Below, piece after piece: positions 5,535 to 11,258 of a DNA stretch of 11,258 bases (within the stretch, counting starts at the first letter, position 1; every line of letters begins with the position of its first letter). The stretch is taken from assembly GCA_002067265.1 (NCBI GenBank), contig MVQW01000133.1, positions 1 to 11,258 of the forward strand, written 5' to 3'. The stretch is from Methanomethylovorans sp. PtaU1.Bin073 (GTDB lineage Archaea; Halobacteriota; Methanosarcinia; Methanosarcinales; Methanosarcinaceae). The notes beneath the pieces were generated by a model, which was not told the origin of the DNA, searched no databases, and worked only from the letters and a program-made list of their open reading frames with translations. Position numbers and translations under genes: made by a program.

Positions 5535-7388
5535 ATGGGTGAAAATTCCTTATCTTCAGAGCCTACTCCAGAAATAGAGTTCAGACTATTCATTCCTGAA
5601 AAATTGCATGATACACTGAATGCAGGAAAACAGCTTGTTGTAGCTATGGGTTCTGCTTATGAAATATATGCTCAGAAGCTCAACGATCTGGAACAACGTC
5701 TTTTAGAGGGGAGATTCCATCTAGCAGTGCTCGGACAGGTCAAGAGGGGAAAGAGCACTCTCGTCAATGCACTTCTTGGAGAAGAGGTGCTGCCTAGCTC
5801 GGTAATCCCCCTAACTGCAATTCCCACTTTCATCCAATATGGAGAGCAGCGAGGGCTCAAGATAAAGTACCTGGATGATCGAGGGGATATTATGCTTAAC
5901 AGTGAATCCAGGTATTTAGCCAAAGACAAAGATTCCCTCGGTTCCCCTGAATATCTCTCAGAAATAGAATGGTTGAAAAAACAACTAATTGATTTTGTTA
6001 CTGAAAGCAACAATCCTAACAACAAAAAAGAAGTGCTCCAGGTTGAGGTTACTCACCCTGCTCCCATTCTTCGTGATGTTGTGATCATTGATACACCCGG
6101 CATTGGTTCTACTTATCTGCACAATACTGAGGTAACTATTAATTTCCTTCCACAATGCGATGCAGCTCTCTTTGTGGTTTCAGCTGATCCGCCCATCACA
6201 GAGGTTGAGTTAACATTCCTCAAAGATGTCAAAAGCAAGGTTTCAAAATTATTTTTTGTACTAAATAAAGTTGATTATCTTACTCAAACTGAGCTTGCCA
6301 ATGCACTTGATTTCTACAAAAAAGTGCTGATAAAAGAAGTGGGTATAAATCCCAATACTCCAATTTTTGCCATATCTGCAAGAAAAGGTTTGCAGGCAAA
6401 GGAGTCAAATGATATACAGAAATGGAATGAAAGCGGGCTTGCCAAAGTCACTGATTATCTGACAACTTTTCTGGCTCTCGAAAAGAGTCTTGTCCTGAGG
6501 GATGCCATTGGGAGAAAAACTTTTGATATCTTCAATCAAACATACCTTCAGATAAAACTGGAAATTCGGACCCTTGAACTACCGCTAACTGAATTGGAAG
6601 ATCGGCTTTCTCTTTTTGAAAAAAAGATTGTTGAAGCGGAACAACAACGGATACACACCCAAGACATTCTCAACGGGGATAGAAAACGGATCAAAGACCT
6701 ATTGGAAGAACGTATAAGGAGCCTTCAAGCTCCGCTGTGTACTAAACTTATAGAAGTAGCTGAAAGATCCATGCTTGAATCGCCGCATGATCAAGAGCAT
6801 GCAGCACAAAAGACAGTAGCTGAGGTTATCCCGGAATTGTTCAAACATGAACTTGATACTATTTCAGAGATAATGGATAAAGAAATAGCAGTTCGTATGA
6901 AGGACCAAGAGCAGCGTATTGACAGCTTAGTTGAATCTATCAGAAAAACAGCATCTGAGGTCTTTGAAATTCCTTATCATGCTTCTATTGGTGGACATGT
7001 ATACGATGATAGAAGAAAACCATATTTTGTACAATATGACCAGGAAGATTTATTTTTCCAGATATCTCCTAACTTCATCGAACGTTTCATGACAGCAAAA
7101 ATGCGTGAGAAACGGATAAAAGAGAGAATGAATAAGCAAATAGATAAACTGGTACTACGCAATCTTGAGAACATTAGATGGGAAACCCTGCAAAACATTG
7201 ACACTACATTCAGGAAGTTCAGCGCCAGCCTTGATAACAATCTCTCTATGACCATTAAAGCTACCCATGGCACTATCAGCTCATCAGTTGCAGAGAGAAA
7301 AATGCATGAGGAGAACTCCATGTATCGGCTTGATCAATTAAAAAAGATGGAATCTGAAATTAAGAATATGATCAAACTGTTTGAATAG
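5535..7388 (+). CDS. Dynamin-like GTPase
   Basis: A 617-residue large GTPase of the dynamin superfamily (Dynamin_N type). An N-terminal helical stretch (about 1-60) leads to the G domain. G1 P-loop is GQVKRGKST (about 67-75), the switch region is PLTAIPT (92-98), G3 is DTPG (186-189) and G4 is NKVD (244-247). FAISARKGL is the likely G5 area. The remaining 300 or so residues are highly charged and helical, consistent with a stalk or coiled coil (for example EDRLSLFEKKIVEAEQQ and the C-terminal LDQLKKMESEIKNMIK). No transmembrane helix is evident. Bacterial and archaeal dynamin-like proteins remodel or protect membranes; the job here is unknown. The start is ATG 5535, 7 bases after GGAG (5524-5527), preferred over TTG 5532. 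It follows the crcB-DUF190 pair by 79 bases and may or may not share its transcript. Confidence 0.88.
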   Translation: MGENSLSSEPTPEIEFRLFIPEKLHDTLNAGKQLVVAMGSAYEIYAQKLNDLEQRLLEGRFHLAVLGQVKRGKSTLVNALLGEEVLPSSVIPLTAIPTFIQYGEQRGLKIKYLDDRGDIMLNSESRYLAKDKDSLGSPEYLSEIEWLKKQLIDFVTESNNPNNKKEVLQVEVTHPAPILRDVVIIDTPGIGSTYLHNTEVTINFLPQCDAALFVVSADPPITEVELTFLKDVKSKVSKLFFVLNKVDYLTQTELANALDFYKKVLIKEVGINPNTPIFAISARKGLQAKESNDIQKWNESGLAKVTDYLTTFLALEKSLVLRDAIGRKTFDIFNQTYLQIKLEIRTLELPLTELEDRLSLFEKKIVEAEQQRIHTQDILNGDRKRIKDLLEERIRSLQAPLCTKLIEVAERSMLESPHDQEHAAQKTVAEVIPELFKHELDTISEIMDKEIAVRMKDQEQRIDSLVESIRKTASEVFEIPYHASIGGHVYDDRRKPYFVQYDQEDLFFQISPNFIERFMTAKMREKRIKERMNKQIDKLVLRNLENIRWETLQNIDTTFRKFSASLDNNLSMTIKATHGTISSSVAERKMHEENSMYRLDQLKKMESEIKNMIKLFE

Positions 7389-7429
7389 ACAGAAACCACA
7401 AAACGAATAATATTATGTTGAAACTAGTG

Positions 7430-7450
7430 CCTATCTATTTTTAAATATTT
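7430..7450. terminator. AT-rich termination region between convergent genes
   Basis: The 78-base gap between the dynamin-like gene (+) and the MFS gene (-) includes CTATTTTTAAATATTTG on the + strand. This is a plausible U-tract for the GTPase transcript. No strong hairpin was found for either direction. Confidence 0.3.
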
Positions 7451-7466
7451 GTATACTCTATGTTTC

Positions 7467-8666
7467 TCAAAGCTGTTCAGCGGATTTGTTTGTCCTCAAC
7501 AACGCAAAGATGCCAATTGAACCCACTACCGCTGCGAAAGCAAAACCAGCAGTGAATCCAAAAACACTCCACAAAATACCAACAACAATACTGGAGATGA
7601 AATCCCCTATACCATTCACTGTAGCCAATGCACCAAAACCAAGTGCTCTCCTTTGCTCTTCTACCATCTGCCCAGATACAGCACCCTCAAGTGTATCCTC
7701 AGCTGCTATATAAACACCGGATAGAGCAAACAATAATCCATAACTTGCAATAGTGGGGGGCAATAATATAAACCCTATAAAAACCAACACAGCCAAGGCA
7801 TATCCTAAAGTCAGCATTTTTTTCCTACCAGTCCAATCTCCAAGAGCTCCAAATGGGTAGCATGCTGCTGCATAGATTATATTCCGCAACCCATACAAAA
7901 GAACACCTACAGAAGTCGCCTGTCCAAAGCCCATAGTTGGTGTTAGCATAGTAACAGCAAATAGTATTAACATCGTATGAGAGAAATCAGCTATCCCGAA
8001 AAGAAGAACTGCAAAAAGGAAGTTCTTGTACTTTGGGGAAAAGTCTTTCATCGACATTATCATACTTTCATGGCTTTTGATAGGCGAGGGATTTTTTTTT
8101 TCTTTAACTGCTACTGCAAAAACAACTGCAGCAAGTAGACCTGGTATCATTGCAAACCAAAATATATCTCTTATTTCAATCCAAGATATGAGTGCAAATG
8201 CCAAGGCAGGCCCAGCTATCGCTCCCAGCGTATCTCCTGCTCGATGCACTCCAAATGCTTTTCCAAGATCTTTTTCTTGTACTGATTTTGCTAGTATGGC
8301 ATCACGTGGAGGACCCCTTATCCCCCTACCTATCCAGCCGAATAATCTTCCAAAGAGTACAAAAGGCCATGACATTGAGATTGCCACGATTGCCGGAAAA
8401 ACACCCGTTGATATATACCCAAAAGTTGCGATTTCTTTGCGTTTCCCAAGCTTGTCTGAATAATACCCTGAAAATAGCTTGGCAAAGCTTGAAAGCCCAT
8501 CACTAAGTCCCTCTATTATTCCGAGGGCATATGTCGGAGCTCCCAGAGATGCTAGGAAAGATGGCAGCAGTACAGTCACTGATTCATGTCCGAAATCCGA
8601 AAGAAAACTTGTTACTGAAGTGCCCCACACAGTGGAATTAAGCCATTTCTTCTCTTCTCTTTCCAT
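7467..8666 (-). CDS. MFS transporter
   Basis: A 399-residue major facilitator superfamily permease with about 12 hydrophobic helices. Motif A of the N-terminal half is GYYSDKLGKRKE (67-78). Its counterpart in the C-terminal half is GALGDWTGRKKM (273-284). GRGIRGPPRDAILA (113-126) and HRAGDTLGAIAGP (141-153) mark a widespread, mostly uncharacterised MFS subgroup. A charged loop (KEKKNPSPIKSHE) separates the halves. Substrate is unknown. The start is ATG at 8666. The gene lies 74 bases downstream of eno on the same strand, with no clear terminator or TATA box between them. It is therefore probably in the eno transcript and under the upstream fluoride riboswitch (inference). Fluoride efflux cannot be claimed from sequence. 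Confidence 0.88.
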   Translation of the reverse strand: MEREEKKWLNSTVWGTSVTSFLSDFGHESVTVLLPSFLASLGAPTYALGIIEGLSDGLSSFAKLFSGYYSDKLGKRKEIATFGYISTGVFPAIVAISMSWPFVLFGRLFGWIGRGIRGPPRDAILAKSVQEKDLGKAFGVHRAGDTLGAIAGPALAFALISWIEIRDIFWFAMIPGLLAAVVFAVAVKEKKNPSPIKSHESMIMSMKDFSPKYKNFLFAVLLFGIADFSHTMLILFAVTMLTPTMGFGQATSVGVLLYGLRNIIYAAACYPFGALGDWTGRKKMLTLGYALAVLVFIGFILLPPTIASYGLLFALSGVYIAAEDTLEGAVSGQMVEEQRRALGFGALATVNGIGDFISSIVVGILWSVFGFTAGFAFAAVVGSIGIFALLRTNKSAEQL

Positions 8667-8740
8667 GGCATCATCTCTTAACCTAAGTTCTTGACCTAAA
8701 CTACCAGTAACATTTGATGACGTATACCCTGTGCAATTTA

Positions 8741-10027
8741 TTATCCTCTCACAAATGCGCTTCTACCGGCATAGACTGCCTTGATTCCCAGTTCTTCTTC
8801 TATACGAAGCAGCTGGTTGTATTTCTCCACTCTTTCACCCCGGCAGGGAGCACCTGTCTTGAGCTTTCCAGCTCTGGTAGCTACGGTAAAATCAGAGATG
8901 AAAGAATCAATTGTCTCGCCGCTGCGGTGGGAGACATTCAAACCCCAGCCAGCACTCTTGGCCAGATCCATTGTTGCAAGTGTTTCGGTAACTGTCCCGA
9001 TCTGATTGAGTTTTATCAATACGGAGTTCGCAATACCCTCTTTAATTCCCCTCTTAACAAGTTCAGGAGAAGTAACAAAAATGTCATCCCCGATCAGTTC
9101 GATCTTTTTTCCCAGTTCTTTTGTCAGCAACTTCCATCCCTGCCAGTCTTCTTCGGCCAGTCCGTCCTCGATGGAGATAATAGAGTAATTCTCCACAAGC
9201 ATTTCGTAATACTTGACCATGCCTTCGGCAGTCAGCATTTTTTGTTCCCTTCGTAGTTCGTACCGTCCGTCATGATAGAAACCACTGGATGCCGGATCAA
9301 GTGAGATGCAGATATCCTTACCGGGCCGATATCCTGCTTCTTCGATCGCAGATGTGATGAGTTCAAGAGGCTCCTCGTTGGATGCAACTTTTGGTGCGAA
9401 ACCACCTTCATCACCTATTGCTGTGGGATAACCTTTCTTTTTTAGAACGTTCTGTAATGCATGGTATGTTTCAGCGCCCCATTGCAGAGCATTCTGGAAA
9501 TCTGGAGCACCAAGAGGAACGATCATATACTCCTGAAAATCGGCTCCCTGCCATTGCGCATGCACCCCACCATTCAGCACATTCATCATAGGAACAGGCA
9601 GAAGATATCTTTTATCTGGGCTGAGGTACTCATAGAGCTGAACTTTTGTCGCCTGTGCAGCAGCCCTGGCTGCCGCCATAGATACACCAAGGATAGCATT
9701 TGCACCCAGTCGCGTTTTATTAGGCGAAGCATCAAGTTCGATCATAGTTTTATCGATCTGTTCCTGATCAAGAGCATTCATTCCGATTAGAGCATCAGCT
9801 ATTTGATTGTTCACTTTAGCAACAGCAGTAAGTACACCTTTTCCACCATACCGTTTCGGATTGCTGTCACGAAGTTCGTATGCCTCATTTTTTCCTGTAG
9901 ATGCCCCGGAAGGCACTGCAGCTCTCGCCCGTGTACCATCATGTAGCACAATATCTACTTCAACTGTCGGGTTACCCCTTGAATCAAGGATCTCACGTGC
10001 ATGGATCTTCTGTATTGTCGTATTCAT
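8741..10027 (-). CDS. eno: Enolase (phosphopyruvate hydratase)
   Basis: Interconverts 2-phosphoglycerate and phosphoenolpyruvate, used mainly for gluconeogenesis in methanogens. It has 428 residues, normal length. Key residues by position in this protein are the GASTG loop (41-45), general base/acid Glu207 (IGDEGGFAP) and Lys339 (LIKLNQIGT). Mg2+ ligands are Asp244 (SLDP), Glu287 (IEDG) and Asp314 (GDD), followed by SHRSGET (366-372). The His loop is unusual: GGVHAQWQGADFQEY (153-167) where most enolases read GGxHAxNxxxxQEF, so Trp159 replaces the usual Asn while His156, Gln165 and Glu166 remain. The start ATG at 10027 follows GGAG (10040-10037). A fluoride riboswitch heads the leader. Fluoride with Mg2+ and phosphate inhibits enolase, which makes control by this switch biologically sensible. 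The MFS gene follows. Confidence 0.96.
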   Translation of the reverse strand: MNTTIQKIHAREILDSRGNPTVEVDIVLHDGTRARAAVPSGASTGKNEAYELRDSNPKRYGGKGVLTAVAKVNNQIADALIGMNALDQEQIDKTMIELDASPNKTRLGANAILGVSMAAARAAAQATKVQLYEYLSPDKRYLLPVPMMNVLNGGVHAQWQGADFQEYMIVPLGAPDFQNALQWGAETYHALQNVLKKKGYPTAIGDEGGFAPKVASNEEPLELITSAIEEAGYRPGKDICISLDPASSGFYHDGRYELRREQKMLTAEGMVKYYEMLVENYSIISIEDGLAEEDWQGWKLLTKELGKKIELIGDDIFVTSPELVKRGIKEGIANSVLIKLNQIGTVTETLATMDLAKSAGWGLNVSHRSGETIDSFISDFTVATRAGKLKTGAPCRGERVEKYNQLLRIEEELGIKAVYAGRSAFVRG

Positions 10028-10051
10028 CTAGTTCTACTCCTGCATCCCATA

Positions 10052-10108
10052 TTAGGATTTATGCTTTAGAATAAACATAATGCTGCACCCAAATTTGCTA
10101 GCAATCAT
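10052..10108 (-). CDS. Possible 18-residue leader ORF in the eno 5' UTR
   Basis: ATG at 10108-10106 follows GGAG (10119-10116) by 7 bases and opens an 18-codon frame, MIASKFGCSIMFILKHKS, that stops with TAA at 10054-10052. The stop is 24 bases before the eno start. The ribosome site lies in the segment that can pair with aptamer P2. A frame this short can arise by chance; the well-placed ribosome site is the only positive evidence. Confidence 0.3.
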   Translation of the reverse strand: MIASKFGCSIMFILKHKS

Positions 10109-10111
10109 TAA

Positions 10112-10172
10112 AACTCTCCAAGTCAAATATAATGTAGAAGTCATCAGCTTAAGCAGTTTAGACTGGAGAGTC
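10112..10172 (-). promoter_or_regulatory. Alternative helix linking aptamer P2 to the eno leader
   Basis: On the minus strand ACTCTCCA (10171-10164) in P2 is the exact complement of TGGAGAGT (10120-10113) downstream of the aptamer. GTC (10163-10161) can also pair with GAC (10124-10122) after one bulged base, and G10172 with U10112. This gives about 12 bp. The helix excludes P2, masks GGAG and ends in TTTT, so it fits either ribosome-site masking or a terminator-like output. Confidence 0.5.
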
Positions 10173-10192
10173 TAGGCGGACTCCATCACCTT
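10133..10192 (-). promoter_or_regulatory. Second fluoride riboswitch (crcB motif), eno leader
   Basis: Read on the minus strand, the same ordered core as the crcB aptamer is present: AGGTGATGGAGTCCGCC (10191-10175), AAACTGC (10159-10153) and GCTGATGACTTCTAC (10148-10134). P1 pairs GGAGTC (10184-10179) with GACTTC (10142-10137). The pseudoknot pairs AGGTG (10191-10187) with CGCCT (10178-10174). P2 is TAGACT/AGTCTA (10174-10169 with 10164-10159) around a CTCC loop. Against the first aptamer, the 5' strand of P1 moves its single G-U pair and P2 is different but still paired, so structure rather than mere sequence is kept. The first gene downstream is enolase, a known fluoride target. Confidence 0.92.
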
Positions 10193-10210
10193 TCTAATAA
10201 GTTCTATCTA

Positions 10211-10225
10211 CATAAAATAAATAAA
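10211..10225 (-). promoter_or_regulatory. Archaeal promoter of the eno transcript
   Basis: On the minus strand TTTATTTATTTTATG (10225-10211) is a strong TATA-like element. A start about 25 bases downstream (about 10193) falls at the first bases of the fluoride aptamer, as in the crcB promoter. Confidence 0.55.
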
Positions 10226-10308
10226 TTGTGCAAGCTTAGATCCTGACTTACTAGTACCCAAAATCCATTTCCTAAAAAAATTGCTTCTTAAGCACTTCCT
10301 CCAACATC
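10226..10308. other. Core of divergent eno/modA intergenic region
   Basis: No gene is visible between the two divergent promoters. The only structure seen is TGCTT-CTT-AAGCA (10282-10294), a small dyad about 15 bp upstream of the modA TATA box that could be an operator, and the AAGCTT palindrome at 10233-10238. Confidence 0.3.
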
Positions 10309-10317
10309 TATATATAT
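10309..10317 (+). promoter_or_regulatory. TATA box of the modA transcript
   Basis: TATATATAT preceded by CCAACATC is a strong archaeal TATA box. The predicted transcript start is about 10337, which leaves a leader of about 120 bases that holds the paired segments described next. Confidence 0.55.
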
Positions 10318-10349
10318 AATTACATGGAATCATCTGTGATATGTCTACT

Positions 10350-10413
10350 CCGACATAACGCTGCTGACAGCAGTTAACTTGATAAGACTACCTGACAAAA
10401 CCTGTCGGCAGCG
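10350..10413 (+). other. Bistable structured leader upstream of modA
   Basis: CGCTGCTGACAG (10359-10370) pairs with CTGTCGGCAGCG (10402-10413) over 12 bp with one G-U, enclosing 31 bases. Two local hairpins compete with it: CTGCT/AGCAG (10361-10365 with 10369-10373) and CTGACA/TGTCGG (10392-10397 with 10403-10408). CCGACA (10350-10355) is a third possible partner for TGTCGG. Competing folds of this kind are typical of riboswitches and attenuators. No known class is recognised. Confidence 0.45.
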
Positions 10414-10458
10414 GAATATCCTAAATTGTTCTAATCTAAAAAAGTTAAGGTGCTCTGC

Positions 10459-11258
10459 ATGGATAAAAAGAACCAGACATTACTTACGGTTGCCATAGCA
10501 ATTGTAATAATAGTAGCCCTTGCAGCTATTTTCATGGGCTCAAATAATGAGAGTCTACAAGATCAACAACAAACTGCACAAAATACATCCATTACAGTAT
10601 CTTCTTCAGCAGTAATGACAGAAGCTTTCACTGAAATGGAGAAAGAGTTTGAGGCAGACAATCCGGAAATAGACCTCATCATGAACTTTGGAAATGCCGG
10701 TTCTCTAAGGATGCAGATAGAAGGAGGAGCACCAATTGACGTATTCGCTCCGGCAGATGTGATTCATATGGATATGCTAGCATCAAAGGGATTGGTTTAC
10801 AACGATTCACGAAAGAATTTCGCCGGGAGCACCCTTGTGATGATAGTTCCAAAAGGCAACGTGCTTAACCTTAAAAGTATAGAAGACCTCCCCAAGCCTG
10901 AAGTTAAGAAGATAGCACTTAGTGACACAGAGGCCTCAACTGTAGGGAGGTATACAAAACAATCGCTTATGGAGGAGGGTTTGTGGAACAGTGTACAGAA
11001 TAAGCTGTTGACCGGCGACACTGTGAAAAATTCACTAGTCTATGTGGAAAGGGGAGAAGCTGATGCCGGATTTGTGTTCATGACCGATGTATCATCAGCA
11101 CAGCCTGACACAATAGAGGTTGTCACTTCAGTTCCTGTAAGTACACCCATTATTTATCCCATAGCTGTGGTTTCGGCCACCCAGCACCCGAAAGAAGCAC
11201 AACTGTTCATAGATTTCGTTACTGGGGAAAAAGGTAAATCCATACTGGAACAATATGG
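10459..11258 (+). CDS. modA: Molybdate/tungstate-binding protein, 3'-truncated by window
   Basis: The visible 266 residues form a periplasmic-type substrate-binding protein of the ModA family, which captures molybdate or tungstate for an ABC importer (modB and modC expected downstream, outside the window). Residues 8-26 are a hydrophobic signal/anchor helix. There is no lipobox cysteine, so the protein is probably held by this helix. A Gln/Asn-rich linker (about 33-43) leads to ITVSSSAVMTEAF (45-57), then NFGNAGSLRMQIEGGAPIDV (76-95 region) and FAPAD, the usual ModA blocks. SLVYVERGEADAGFVF and PIIYPIAVV also fit the family. The start ATG 10459 follows AAGGTG (10447-10452) by 6 bases. The choice between molybdate and tungstate cannot be made from sequence alone. 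The long structured leader suggests RNA-level control. Confidence 0.92.
   Translation, partial: MDKKNQTLLTVAIAIVIIVALAAIFMGSNNESLQDQQQTAQNTSITVSSSAVMTEAFTEMEKEFEADNPEIDLIMNFGNAGSLRMQIEGGAPIDVFAPADVIHMDMLASKGLVYNDSRKNFAGSTLVMIVPKGNVLNLKSIEDLPKPEVKKIALSDTEASTVGRYTKQSLMEEGLWNSVQNKLLTGDTVKNSLVYVERGEADAGFVFMTDVSSAQPDTIEVVTSVPVSTPIIYPIAVVSATQHPKEAQLFIDFVTGEKGKSILEQY

Noticed and set aside
8714..9256. 180-codon plus-strand frame opposite eno
   Set aside because: Antisense to the conserved C-terminal half of enolase; no family resemblance.
10337..10458. Molybdenum cofactor (Moco) riboswitch before modA
   Set aside because: The paired segments do not match the Moco consensus as I recall it, so only a structured leader of unknown class is claimed.
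1..11258. CRISPR array, insertion sequence or prophage
   Set aside because: No regularly spaced repeats, transposase, integrase or phage-type genes were seen.

Overview
The window most likely comes from a methanogenic archaeon of the Methanosarcinaceae type. The evidence is AT-rich archaeal TATA elements about 25 bp upstream of inferred transcript starts, GGAG/GAGGTG ribosome binding sites, GTG and TTG starts, and a tetrahydrofolate (THF) gene block of the kind known from Methanosarcina. The species cannot be named from the sequence alone.

Left part (1-3892, + strand): a compact one-carbon cluster. It holds serine hydroxymethyltransferase (glyA, 5' end cut by the window), methylene-THF dehydrogenase/cyclohydrolase (folD), a dihydropteroate synthase with an extra C-terminal domain (folP-like), and the cysteine-rich MTHFR_C protein (metV-like). 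The last two genes overlap by 4 bases. metF is not in the window. A small four-helix membrane protein of unknown function follows (4114-4509), behind a leader with two clear hairpins.

Centre and right (4605-10225): a fluoride-response region with two fluoride (crcB-motif) riboswitches, one per strand. The first (4639-4700, +) precedes crcB/fluC, which overlaps a DUF190 PII-like gene. A dynamin-like GTPase follows. The second (10133-10192, -) sits at the 5' end of the enolase transcript, and an MFS transporter lies downstream of eno on the same strand. Fluoride is a classic inhibitor of enolase, so one arm would export the ion and the other would raise expression of its target. Both aptamers start right at the transcript start predicted from a TATA box. 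Their output regions differ. In crcB the ribosome binding site duplicates the 5' strand of P1. In eno the P2 hairpin can pair with a downstream GGAGAG that precedes an 18-codon leader ORF.

Right edge (10309-11258, +): a divergently transcribed molybdate/tungstate-binding protein gene (modA-like, 3' end cut by the window). Its leader can form either two local hairpins or one 12-bp long-range stem, which suggests another unassigned RNA switch or attenuator.

No rRNA, tRNA, CRISPR array, insertion sequence or transposase was seen.
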